The translations under genes and the position numbers were made by a program. 64,000 nt of DNA from UBA12077 sp963665525 (lineage in GTDB: Bacteria; Bacteroidota; Bacteroidia; Bacteroidales; UBA12077): assembly GCA_963665525.1 (NCBI GenBank), contig OY762280.1, positions 1,736,001-1,800,000 on the forward strand, given 5' to 3'. Positions 1-9,100 of this stretch are shown piece after piece (the first letter of the stretch is position 1; every line of letters begins with the position of its first letter). The notes below the pieces were generated by a model, which was given only the letters and a program-made list of their open reading frames with translations, had not been told where the DNA came from and did not search any database.

Positions 1-2747
1 TTATCTGCTTTTTCGATAGCGGCTGTTCCTACACTCGAAATTGTTCCTGTTTCTACAGAACTTGTTACATCTACCGAAATAGATTTCGTAATATCTGATT
101 CTGATAATGTATAAGTTTCTGAAGTAGCTCCACTAATAGATAACCCATCGCGTTTCCACTGATAACTTAAGGTTCCTGTATTATTAGTTTCGCTTACAGA
201 AGCTGTTAATTCTTCGCCATATTGTAGGGTTCCACTAATAGTAACTGTTCCGGTTAAAGCAGCCGATGTTGATTCTTCTAGCACTAAAGTAACCGCATGA
301 TTAATATTTGTAATTGTTTTATTCCCTGCTTCTGAATCATAACCTGTAACAAATATTACATAATCAAAGCGTCCCGACAATAGGTCGTTAATGCTAATTA
401 CACCGTTCGCATCTGTAGTATATTCAGTGTTATTTACTCGAACAATAGTATTTACTAATGGTTCAGGATTACTTCCGGTTTTCAAAGTAAAGGTTAAAGT
501 TGCTTTAGGCACTTCATAAACTAATGCAGGAGAAGCAGGACTTGCCGCATAACTATCTGGTCCTATCACTTGTCCTTTATTTCTTTTGTAAAAACGAACG
601 GTTGTTCCTGGAGTTAAACCACTAATATTTGTAGGATTATAGGTCCACCCGTCATATGAACATACCGGCGATTCATCTTCTTTAAATGTATATTGAAAAT
701 CATGATTCGAAGAATTGAATCCCTCAGGATTTACTAAGGCAACTCGTCCTAAGTACGGACCTTCAGAAAAAATTTCTGGTGCACTAGTAGGAGCAGGAAG
801 TCCTGCTATATCAGTAATATTAATTGTTTCACTAATAATTGATCCGCTTTGAACACTGCTAGTAACTTCTAAATAACAATTTCCAATCTCCACTGCTGGA
901 GTTATTGATGCAGAACTTACACCGCCGTAAGTTGAAGAAAACGGAACTGAACTTCCATCGGCTTTTTTCCATGCATATGAAAGGTCACTTAACTCAGATG
1001 TTGATTCAGGGTCAAGGGTTACTGTCCCTACAATGGTTGCCGGATTGTCGCAATCGGTACTTAAGGCAATGGTTCCACTTAAGCTTGTGCCCTCTTCGTC
1101 AGTAGTAGCCTCTACGTAGCCTAATGCCGGAGATGGCTGATGAGTAGACGTTGCCTGGTAGCGGTAATAAATACGATAGGTTGTACTTGGTTGCATAGCC
1201 TCACTGCCATTATAAGTAGTAAGTTGCGTTTCACTCTGATAGCTTACGTCATCAGCGGTTCCATTTGTGGTTGTAGCTCCGTATTCTACATTATAATTTG
1301 CACTACTTACCGTAACGCTATTTTCACCGGTAAAATCGACATTAACCTGCGCTGTAAGCGATCCATTATATGGAAATTTTTCGATAGGTCCATAACTGGA
1401 ACTAGTTATACTTCCGGTTTCAAATGAACTGGAAACTATAACCATAATATTCTTATTAATATCTTCTTGAACCAATGTATAACTAGCTGCATCATATTGA
1501 TGCAGTTGTTCATTTTTAATCATTATGCCATTGCGTTTCCATAGGTAACTAAACGTTCCGCTATTGTTAGTATTACTTACAACAGCTGTTAATTCAGACC
1601 CGGCTTCAAGAGTTCCATTTATTGTTACATCCCCTTCGAGAGGTTCGCGATAAATAATGCTTATATTATGAGTTGCATCAAAGTAGCCATCGTCTGATCT
1701 AAAGCGTATAGAGATAGGCTTAAAATCAGCCGTAGGAGTAAATGTCCATATGCCATCGGTAATAGTTCCTATATCGACCCAACCGGATTCCGAAGGTCTT
1801 TGCGCTGTATAAGTTATCGTATAATTATGTCCACGATAATTATGTGAAAATACAGTATCTAAATCAATTAAAACCGCTGTATTAACAAGTGCAGTAGTTG
1901 ATGTAGAAGAAGTTGCCACATAAGGTCCTCCATAATCTTCTCCATTGATAACAGTACCATGAGCTGCATACAAATGTCCACCACCTACAATAGTATATAT
2001 TCCATTTTTATAAGGATCAACTGTAGCAGCATTTAAAATCCAATCTATATCACCTGATTGATATCCATCAAATGTTAAATTATCGTAGTTTATATTCACT
2101 CTACTAAGCGTACTATTATTTTTAAATGCATATCTGGCTAAGGTATTTACGTAACTTGGAATGGTAAAAGTTGAACTTCCACCTGAACGTGGATACGTGT
2201 GCAGCGTAGATTTTGAAGAACCTTCATATAATATCCCACTTACAATCGGATAATTTGAGGAACTAGATGTTATTGTTGTAACTTTATCACCAAGATCGGA
2301 AAGATCAGTAACAGAAGAAGGGATATGTACTGTCTGTAATCTATTTAACAAACCAATATTCAACTCTTCTACTCCATTATTTATGGTTAATGAGGTAACG
2401 TTTGGAAAGTTCAATGTCGTAACAATTCTTACATTCGAAGGAATAGTAAGTGTTTGAACGTGGGTATTTTCATTAGATAAGATTCGGATTTCTCTAACCG
2501 TTCTAACATCGGGAACCACTCCGCCTATATAGCCTACAATCATAGACCCCGGAATACTTACCGTGCTTGAAGTTCCATTATAACCAATAATCCTTACTGC
2601 ATCGGGATAGTCTTCATATTGCCCCATGATTTCGTACTCCCAATCACCATTGGTATCTGCCTTTGCCTGAAACGACAAACTAGTAAAAATCGCAAATGCA
2701 ACTAGCATCAGCGATTTTTTAAAACTTAAATGTAAAATTTGTTTCAT
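1..2747 (-). CDS. Secreted BspA-type leucine-rich / Ig-like repeat protein (C-terminus beyond window)
   Basis: The frame is open from the ATG at 2745-2747 to the left edge, giving about 915 visible residues. The N-terminus is a signal peptide (MKQILHLSFKKSLMLVAFAI, then a cut near FQAKA). Residues about 40-220 look like BspA/LRR_5 repeats, with short units such as LTIPSNV, VHIPSSV and FTIPSYV. At least two Ig-like modules follow, with the signature SYxWKRxG...YTL...DIxKxIxVxVxSSxETGxI; the last is cut by the edge. Between them is a short carboxypeptidase-regulatory-like beta domain (TTDANGVISI). Such proteins usually act at the cell surface in adhesion or matrix functions and often end in a T9SS tail, which cannot be checked here. 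A strong -7 box and a LytTR-like site lie just upstream, and the LytTR two-component genes are the next genes. Domain type is fairly sure; function is not. Confidence 0.8.
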   Translation of the reverse strand, partial: MKQILHLSFKKSLMLVAFAIFTSLSFQAKADTNGDWEYEIMGQYEDYPDAVRIIGYNGTSSTVSIPGSMIVGYIGGVVPDVRTVREIRILSNENTHVQTLTIPSNVRIVTTLNFPNVTSLTINNGVEELNIGLLNRLQTVHIPSSVTDLSDLGDKVTTITSSSSNYPIVSGILYEGSSKSTLHTYPRSGGSSTFTIPSYVNTLARYAFKNNSTLSRVNINYDNLTFDGYQSGDIDWILNAATVDPYKNGIYTIVGGGHLYAAHGTVINGEDYGGPYVATSSTSTTALVNTAVLIDLDTVFSHNYRGHNYTITYTAQRPSESGWVDIGTITDGIWTFTPTADFKPISIRFRSDDGYFDATHNISIIYREPLEGDVTINGTLEAGSELTAVVSNTNNSGTFSYLWKRNGIMIKNEQLHQYDAASYTLVQEDINKNIMVIVSSSFETGSITSSSYGPIEKFPYNGSLTAQVNVDFTGENSVTVSSANYNVEYGATTTNGTADDVSYQSETQLTTYNGSEAMQPSTTYRIYYRYQATSTHQPSPALGYVEATTDEEGTSLSGTIALSTDCDNPATIVGTVTLDPESTSELSDLSYAWKKADGSSVPFSSTYGGVSSASITPAVEIGNCYLEVTSSVQSGSIISETINITDIAGLPAPTSAPEIFSEGPYLGRVALVNPEGFNSSNHDFQYTFKEDESPVCSYDGWTYNPTNISGLTPGTTVRFYKRNKGQVIGPDSYAASPASPALVYEVPKATLTFTLKTGSNPEPLVNTIVRVNNTEYTTDANGVISINDLLSGRFDYVIFVTGYDSEAGNKTITNINHAVTLVLEESTSAALTGTVTISGTLQYGEELTASVSETNNTGTLSYQWKRDGLSISGATSETYTLSESDITKSISVDVTSSVETGTISSVGTAAIEKAD

Positions 2748-2774
2748 AATAGTTAAAATTAATTGGTTTTGAAC

Positions 2775-2782
2775 CAAAGATA
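2775..2782 (-). promoter_or_regulatory. -7 promoter box of the secreted LRR/Ig gene
   Basis: On the minus strand this reads TATCTTTG, a perfect match to the Bacteroidota -7 consensus TAnnTTTG, 27 nt before the ATG at 2747. No TTG lies at the usual 19-21 nt upstream (-33). The LytTR-like element at 2807-2843 lies beside the missing -33 region, which suggests a promoter that depends on an activator. Confidence 0.6.
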
Positions 2783-2806
2783 CTTGTGCTTTTTGTGCTT
2801 AAATTG

Positions 2807-2843
2807 GCAAATGATTATTTGCTGGATATGAATGATTATTCGC
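2807..2843 (-). promoter_or_regulatory. LytTR-like operator, copy 1 (two direct repeats 21 bp apart)
   Basis: On the minus strand the motif GCRAATAATCAT occurs twice with start-to-start spacing of 21 bp, two helical turns. On the plus strand AATGATTATT is at 2810-2819 and 2831-2840. Two direct repeats on one DNA face is the known arrangement of LytTR-family sites. The element matches copy 2 (2997-3033) at 33 of 37 positions, and both sit 24 bp from a TAnnTTTG box. A LytTR regulator is encoded at 3333-4082. That this regulator binds here is inference. Confidence 0.6.
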
Positions 2844-2861
2844 TAATATCTAGTTCTTAAT

Positions 2862-2892
2862 AAAAAAAGCTGTCTTAAATAAAGACAGCTTT
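2862..2892 (-). terminator. Rho-independent terminator of the candidate small RNA
   Basis: An 11-bp perfect stem (AAAGCTGTCTT / AAGACAGCTTT, arms 2866-2876 and 2882-2892, 5-nt loop) is followed on the minus strand by a run of seven T. It lies between the two LytTR-like promoters, so it would end transcripts started at the upstream copy, or attenuate reading into the gene at 2747. Confidence 0.75.
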
Positions 2893-2959
2893 AGTACCAA
2901 CCAATTTTAACCAGGTTAAATATGGTAATTGTCGTTGGTTTATATTTTAAATATACCAA
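2862..2959 (-). ncRNA. Candidate ~95-nt structured small RNA or attenuator leader
   Basis: The predicted transcript starts about 6 nt after the TATTTTTG box at 2965-2972 and ends at the terminator 2862-2892. It has no convincing ORF. Its 5' part can fold as GTTGGT...ACCAAC (2934-2960), then TTTAACC-T-GGTTAAA (2906-2920), then the terminator hairpin. A further GGTTGGTAC stretch just before the terminator stem could compete with the first GTTGGT for ACCAAC, so alternative folds are possible. It may be a trans-acting RNA or the 5' leader of the secreted-protein mRNA. No known RNA family was recognised. Confidence 0.4.
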
Positions 2960-2964
2960 CACAT

Positions 2965-2972
2965 CAAAAATA
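2965..2972 (-). promoter_or_regulatory. -7 promoter box linked to LytTR-like copy 2
   Basis: The minus strand reads TATTTTTG, a perfect TAnnTTTG. Its distance to the operator at 2997-3033 is exactly that of the promoter at 2775-2782 to copy 1. The DNA between box and operator is not conserved between the two copies, so the shared spacing looks functional and not just the trace of a recent duplication. Confidence 0.55.
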
Positions 2973-2996
2973 GATTACATCTTTAGATTTATTTCA

Positions 2997-3033
2997 GCAA
3001 ATGATTATTTGCAGCATATGGATGATTATTTGC
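2997..3033 (-). promoter_or_regulatory. LytTR-like operator, copy 2
   Basis: Plus-strand AATGATTATT (3000-3009) and GATGATTATT (3021-3030) are direct repeats 21 bp apart. The element is the near-identical partner of 2807-2843, 190 bp away in the same orientation. Its first half also contains the inverted repeat GCAAAT-GATT-ATTTGC. It lies upstream of a perfect -7 box and the candidate small RNA. Confidence 0.6.
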
Positions 3034-3094
3034 CTTAAATAAGGGAAAGCAACTTTATTTATTGGCTACTATATTATTACAAATCCAAACAGTA

Positions 3095-3159
3095 TCATAT
3101 TGAGCCTATCTGAATATTTAATAATTAAAACAAATATTCTTCGACAAGCTCAGAATGAC
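3095..3159. repeat. REP-like imperfect palindrome
   Basis: The outer arms TCATATTGAGC (3095-3105) and GCTCAGAATGA (3149-3159) pair with two mismatches, and AATATT near 3113 pairs with AATATT near 3133. The right arm read on the minus strand begins GTCATTCTGAGCTTGTCGAA, which resembles short palindromic repeats scattered in intergenic DNA of many Bacteroidota genomes. Only this copy was noticed in the window. Confidence 0.5.
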
Positions 3160-3224
3160 AACTATAAAAACTTTGTATAGTCAGGGTTTAATGCTGGGGT
3201 TTAACGTAGGTAATTAAGGACTTT

Positions 3225-3316
3225 AAAAAAAATAGTCACGGCGTGAGTCTTTAATTTATTATAGCAATAGTCTAAATAACCTTAGATGTTCCATTTTAGA
3301 AACTCACACCGTGACT
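3225..3316 (-). terminator. Long-loop terminator after the LytTR operon
   Basis: A 15-bp inverted repeat, AGTCACGGCGTGAGT (3234-3248) against ACTCACACCGTGACT (3302-3316), has one mismatch and a 53-nt loop. On the minus strand it follows the stop of the response-regulator gene by about 17 nt and is followed by eight T. The long loop is unusual for a simple terminator. Confidence 0.6.
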
Positions 3317-3332
3317 TATAAAGAAATTGAGT

Positions 3333-4082
3333 TTAAGCTTTATAATTTTTGATGGCTTCCAGTAATTTTTCTTTTTTACGGGTACTAATAGGAATCATTT
3401 GTTTATTGGTAAGAATAATACTACCGCCATCGCGCTTATTGTATTTTTTAACAAATTTCAGATTTACCAAATGCGACTGATGTGATCTAAAAAAGCCTGG
3501 TCCATCTAGCATATCGGCATATTCTTTTAAGGGCTTGCTTACTGTTATTTTGGTTTCATCGTTTAAGAAAATATGCGAATAGTTGGCATCGGCTTCTATT
3601 CTAACAATCTCATCGGGACTAACAAAATGAATATTATCGGCAGTAGTTATGGCTATGCGCAAATCTTCGGGCTTATCGATTTCGTTTAACAAATTTTCGA
3701 GCTTTTGGTTGCGCAGTTTCTCTTTCTGACTAACACCTGCTTTATTAACTGCCAGAAGAAGTTCCTCTGCATCGAGTGGTTTAACCAGATAATCTAAGGC
3801 ATTATATTTAATAGCCTTTACTGCATGTTCGGAAAAACCGGTAATAAAAATAACCATAAACGAAACCGGCATTAACTCGCTAAGCAAATCGAAACCGGTC
3901 CCATCGGGCATATCTACATCGAGTAAAACTAAATCGGGATTGTGTTCTTTTATTTTGCTTATCCCCTGCTGAACATTTTCGGCTGTAGCTACTAATTCAA
4001 TATTGTCGCAATACGTATTAACAATATTTATAGTATTTTTTCGTGCATCCAGCTCATCATCAACAATTACGGTTCTTAGCAT
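3333..4082 (-). CDS. LytTR-family response regulator
   Basis: This 249-residue protein has a receiver domain (1-115) with acidic pocket D8/D9, phospho-acceptor D55, T81 and K101, followed by a LytTR DNA-binding domain (about 140-245) with the typical stretch FFRSHQSHLVNLKFV. Proteins of this family bind two direct repeats spaced by two helical turns. The gene starts 10 nt after the stop of the TPR histidine kinase (4093-6075), so the two are almost certainly an operon and a cognate pair. The next gene in the direction of reading is the secreted LRR/Ig protein, whose promoter region carries two LytTR-like elements. No such element is seen upstream of this operon, so autoregulation through that motif is not supported. 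Confidence 0.93.
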   Translation of the reverse strand: MLRTVIVDDELDARKNTINIVNTYCDNIELVATAENVQQGISKIKEHNPDLVLLDVDMPDGTGFDLLSELMPVSFMVIFITGFSEHAVKAIKYNALDYLVKPLDAEELLLAVNKAGVSQKEKLRNQKLENLLNEIDKPEDLRIAITTADNIHFVSPDEIVRIEADANYSHIFLNDETKITVSKPLKEYADMLDGPGFFRSHQSHLVNLKFVKKYNKRDGGSIILTNKQMIPISTRKKEKLLEAIKNYKA

Positions 4083-4092
4083 AGAATTATTT

Positions 4093-6075
4093 TTAAATCG
4101 GGATCGAGAAAATTACCTTTGTCCCTTGTTTTCCTTCTGTTTTTAAATCAACAACTTTAAAGATAATATTATTTTTTCTCTTTTTATTTAAAATTTCTAA
4201 ACGTTCTTTGGTAATTTGCATTGCATACGAAATATGCTCTTTTTTCTTATGTTTAGATAAAGTATTTTCTATCCCCACCCCATTATCGATAATCTCGCAT
4301 TGTAAAGCATCTAAATCATCCAATAAAAACCTGATATTTATACTATTGTTCTTTTGATCATGAAACGCATGCTTAATTGCATTTTCGATAAAAGGCTGTA
4401 TTAGCATTGGTGGTATATCAATATCTTCCTTATCAATATCGTCGCTTACTTCAATGTTATAAGTTAATGTTTCTTTAAATCTTAACTGTTCTAGATTCAG
4501 ATAGTTCTCTAATGTTTCAATTTCCTGCTCTAAACTGGTATAATCGTTTCTGGTAGACTGTAAAATATTTCGCATCAACTTAGAGAAACGCAATAAGAAA
4601 CTACTGGCCTCTTTCGGTTTATTATCAAGAATAAAACTATTTACCGAGTTTAAAGAATTAAAAATAAAATGTGGATTCATTTGCGAACGTAGCAATCTAT
4701 TATTCATGTTGGCAAGTTTATTATTTGCTTTTACTCTATTTTGCCTGGCAACAAGTAAAATTCCAAATATCCCCGAAGCTAAAAGAGTTAAAACAATTAA
4801 AAAGTTACGTGTTTTTTTCTGAGATTGCAGCTTATCAATTTCTTTTTCGTTTTGTAAATGAATAATTTGTTGTTCTTTTTTCTCGGTTTCGTACTTCACT
4901 TGTAACTCTTCAATCTTACCTGCAACTTCAGAGTTCATTAAAGTATCCGATAATTGATATGCTAAATCCTTGTACTCATATGCTTTCAAAAAATTGTTTG
5001 TTGTTGCATAAAACTCACTCATACTATTGTACAGATTTAACATTTCAGGTTTTAAATTGCTAGTTTGCACCAAATCTAAAGCCTCGTTAAAGTGGTATTC
5101 GGCTTTTTTATATTGTTTAATATCTTTATAATTACCTGCCAAATTAATGTTTGTATTAATTAAGCCTTTTGTTCTATTCAGTTCTTTATTTAATTTATAT
5201 GCTCTTTTTAAGAGTACTATGGCCGACTCATGTTTCTTTTGGAAGTTATATATAGCAGCAATATTGGAGTACAAAATAGCTTTTAGCGTTTTATCATCTA
5301 ACTGTTTAGCATAAATAAGAGCTTTATTGTAGTAAATTAAAGCACTGTCTTTTTCCATTTGGCTACTATAATTAACTCCCATATTAATATATATGTTAAT
5401 CAGTCCCTTATAATCATTAAGCTCTTCTTTTATTTCTTTCTCCTGAAGGTAGTATTTATTACTTAAATCAATATTCCCTGCAACAGCATAACATTGTGCC
5501 AAATTACCTAATGCCTGTGCTTCATTAAATTTCGATTCGCTTTTTTGAGCAATCTCCAGTGCTTCAATTAAATATTCGGTAGCTTTTATGTAATCGCCTG
5601 TTTTCTTATAAGCTGCCCCTAAGTTATTTAAACTTGCAGATATGATATTGGAATAGTCAATCTCCTTTGCCAACTTAAGCGCTTGTTGGTAATATTCTAT
5701 TGCTTTAGTAGTATTACCTTCACGATAATAGGTCGCTCCTATGCTATTAATATTTTTTGATTGCGATTTAAAATCTTCTAATTCAATATTTACTTCAATA
5801 GCTTGATTTAATGCTTCGACAGCTTCTTCGTATTTATCCGCTCTTGAAAAAGCAACTCCTTTAAATCGGTAAAATTTCGCTAATGTATCTTTAACATCCA
5901 ATTCTACCGCTAATTCAATGCCCTTATTAGCAAAATACTCTGCCGAATCGTATTGATGAGTTTTATTTAAATGATAAACAGATTGTTTGTAATAGTCATT
6001 CAATTGACTTTTCGTTTGAGTATATACATTAATTGTAATTATCAATAATACAATAAAAGCTAAATTGGATTTCAT
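4093..6075 (-). CDS. TPR-containing LytS-like sensor histidine kinase
   Basis: 660 residues. A short N-terminal signal or anchor segment is followed by about eight tetratricopeptide repeats (about 30-390; units such as AIEYYQQALKLAKEI), a short coiled coil, one membrane segment (about 422-442), and a His_kinase (PF06580-type) domain. That domain has the box SQMNPHFIFNSLNS with H469 as likely phosphorylation site, then an HATPase part with PFIENAIKHA and IIDNGVGI. The TPR region would lie outside the cytoplasm and sense a protein or envelope signal. This architecture is common in Bacteroidota and almost always pairs with a LytTR regulator, as here. The signal sensed is unknown. Confidence 0.92.
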   Translation of the reverse strand: MKSNLAFIVLLIITINVYTQTKSQLNDYYKQSVYHLNKTHQYDSAEYFANKGIELAVELDVKDTLAKFYRFKGVAFSRADKYEEAVEALNQAIEVNIELEDFKSQSKNINSIGATYYREGNTTKAIEYYQQALKLAKEIDYSNIISASLNNLGAAYKKTGDYIKATEYLIEALEIAQKSESKFNEAQALGNLAQCYAVAGNIDLSNKYYLQEKEIKEELNDYKGLINIYINMGVNYSSQMEKDSALIYYNKALIYAKQLDDKTLKAILYSNIAAIYNFQKKHESAIVLLKRAYKLNKELNRTKGLINTNINLAGNYKDIKQYKKAEYHFNEALDLVQTSNLKPEMLNLYNSMSEFYATTNNFLKAYEYKDLAYQLSDTLMNSEVAGKIEELQVKYETEKKEQQIIHLQNEKEIDKLQSQKKTRNFLIVLTLLASGIFGILLVARQNRVKANNKLANMNNRLLRSQMNPHFIFNSLNSVNSFILDNKPKEASSFLLRFSKLMRNILQSTRNDYTSLEQEIETLENYLNLEQLRFKETLTYNIEVSDDIDKEDIDIPPMLIQPFIENAIKHAFHDQKNNSINIRFLLDDLDALQCEIIDNGVGIENTLSKHKKKEHISYAMQITKERLEILNKKRKNNIIFKVVDLKTEGKQGTKVIFSIPI

Positions 6076-6155
6076 TCGTTTTTATTTAATGCTTTATAAA
6101 TGTATAAAAAATCGAACCATATACTAAATTGTACTCATAATTTATTTAAGATCGC

Positions 6156-9100
6156 TTACTCAATAATAGCATCATATATTACCTGCTGAATGTCTGTTCT
6201 CACATCCATTTTAAGTAGTTTATTATTATCCTGATCGGGGTGAATACGATTGGATAAGAAAATATAAACAATTTGTTCTTCGGGATCGGCCCAAGCAATG
6301 GTACCTGTAAATCCTGAGTGTCCAAAACTTTTGCCTGAAACACATTGACATGTTGGCCCCAATTTGCTATAATCCATTTGTGGTTTATCAAAACCTAAAG
6401 CACGTCTATTATCCAAATCTAAAAATGGACTTGTTGTAAATAAATTTACTGTTATAGTATCAAAATACCTTGTTCCACCATATTCGCCACCATTTAAATA
6501 CATTTGCATAAGTTTAGCTAAATCACCAGCAGTTGAGAAAATTCCGGCATGCCCACAAACACCTCCCAGCATTGCTGCTCCCGGATCGTGCACATATCCA
6601 TGTAATAATTGCTTACGAAATACCATATCGTTTTCTGATGGTACAATCTCGCTTTTTTCAAACTTTTCTAAAGGTAAATAACTTGTTCTGTATGCTCCTA
6701 ATTCATTGTAAAAAACAGAATCAACATAATCCTGAAAAGTTGAATTTGTTATATTTTCTATGATTTTGTAAAAGTAGTAGTATCCTAAATCGCTGTAACG
6801 ATAGGCTTTTGTTTCTATTAAATTGGATTGTCTTATTTTATCAAAGATAGTATCCCTATATGAATCTAAAATATAAAAATCAGAGGCTATTTTGGTCGAA
6901 TATCCTTCTTTTGGATAATAACTATAAATTCCATCTTTAAACTTAAAATTTTTAGCCATATAGGCATGATTTCCTATTTTATATGGAAAGTCTTCGGTGT
7001 ATTTATTATTTAATAAATCCTGATCAGGGAATATTGTTTCCAGTGTTGAATAATAAAATGGAATCCATCCGTTTAAACGTGCCTGATGCGTTAAAATATC
7101 TTTGATATTTAAATCTCCTTTATTTGTTGTATCCAGTTCAGGAATGTAATCAGAAAGTTTGCTATCAATAGAAAACAAACTATCCTCGTATAATTTCATC
7201 AGAGATGGAATAGTTGCAGCAATCTTTGTAATTGATGCAATGTCGTAAATATCATTCTCCTGTACAGGATTATTCTTCATATATGTATGGTAACCAAAGG
7301 CTTTGTCGTAAAAAACTATACCGTTACGAGCAGCCAGAATCCTACATCCAGGAGTAGCCATACTATCCATTGCACTGTTAGCAATAGAATCTATTTTATA
7401 TAGCTTTTCTGAAGAAATTCCTGCTTGTTCAGGGATTCCATATTGAAGTCTTATTTTTTTTTTAGTCTGTATTCCGGTTCCTGCAGGATAGTTTTCATTT
7501 ATCCTAACCGGAAGTTTACCTGAAAATATGAATCCACCAAATATTGCCTGTGCAACAGCTGTTTGAACTTCTTTATTATCAGAATAAGCAACAATGACAG
7601 CATCTATATCTTTAATCGATTTAAAATTTCTTAAACTATACGGATTTGCAAAAGCACTAAATACAACCTTGGTATCATTAGCTAAACCTGCAATTTCATC
7701 TAAATGATTTAAGTTTACTTTATAATTCTTTGCTGGCCAATATGATGTATTATGAACACTTGTAAAAACTAAATCATAATCTTTAAGAAGGTTGAATAGT
7801 GAATCTTTTATACTTTCATCATATAAATAATGATCAACTTTAGCATACCTTGAAAGTGTATTTTGAAATTCAGTTATCTCCTCCGTATTAAAAGCCAGTG
7901 ATGCAAACTTCTTACGTTTAAGTTTTTTAATTGGAAGTAAATCTTTATGGTTTTCTATTAAAGTTAACCCAGCATTTATTAAATCTCTTCGAGTTACTTC
8001 GTAAACCAACTTATTTAAATCATGATTCAACGATTCTTTTGAGATATAAGTTTCTGATTTGTTATATTGATTTAATCCAACTTTATATTTCGCTTCTAAT
8101 ACCTTTCTACAACTCTCATCAATTCTTTCTTTTGATATTTTCCCTTTGCGAACATATTTCTTAATTTTTGATATGGCTTTTGATACGCTAACAGGAAATA
8201 ATAAAACATCGTTCCCAGCTTCAAGTGCTAAAGCTTCAATCTCACCAGGCTCATAATATTTAGTTGCACCTTTCATATTAAGGGCATCAGTAAATATTAA
8301 ACCATTGAAATTCATTTCTTCCTTTAATAAATCTGTTACAACAGATTTAGTTAAAGTAGTTGGAGTATCTGCCTCTGTGCCAAGTTCCGGCACATTTAAG
8401 TGTGCTACCATAACCCCTTCAATACCTGCGTCAAATATTTGTTTAAAAGGGTTGAGTTCTATTGAATCCAGTCTTTGCCTATCATGATTAACTGAAGGTA
8501 AAGTATGATGAGAATCACTATCCGTATCGCCATGACCAGGAAAATGCTTTGCAGTACCAATAATACCAGCATCCTTCATCCCCTTCATATACATGATTCC
8601 TTTTTTTGCAACTAAATCAGGATCTTCGCCAAATGAACGAACATTGATTACGGGATTCAAAGGATTATTATTTACATCAACAACTGGAGCAAAATTGACA
8701 TGAATTCCTATTCGTTTCATTTGCACTCCAATATCATATCCCATTTGATAAATTAATGAATCATCTTGTATAGCACCAATCATCATTTGTCGAGGATAAC
8801 TAATGGTAGAATCTAATCGCATTCCTAAACCCCATTCTCCATCAATGGCAATTAATAATGGATTTTTTGATATAGACTGGTAATGATTTGTTAATTCAGC
8901 TTGTCTTCCTGGTCCACCCTGAAAAAATATCAATCCTCCAATTTTATATTTTTTAATGATATAAGAAATTTCATCAATATGTTGTTGATCTTTATTTGAA
9001 TAAGCAGCTACCATAAACAACTGTCCTATCTTTTCATCTAAAGACATTTTATTCATCACAGAATCAACCCATTCAGACTGCTTATCAACAATTAAAGTAT

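Noticed and set aside
905..1427. Two plus-strand ORFs of 66 and 95 codons
   Set aside because: They lie opposite the open, repeat-rich minus-strand frame of the secreted protein, which has a signal peptide and domain structure; the plus-strand products resemble no family.
3333..4082. Impression of slightly higher G+C in the response-regulator gene than in neighbours, as a sign of transfer
   Set aside because: Impression only; not computed, and the kinase/regulator pair is typical of the phylum.
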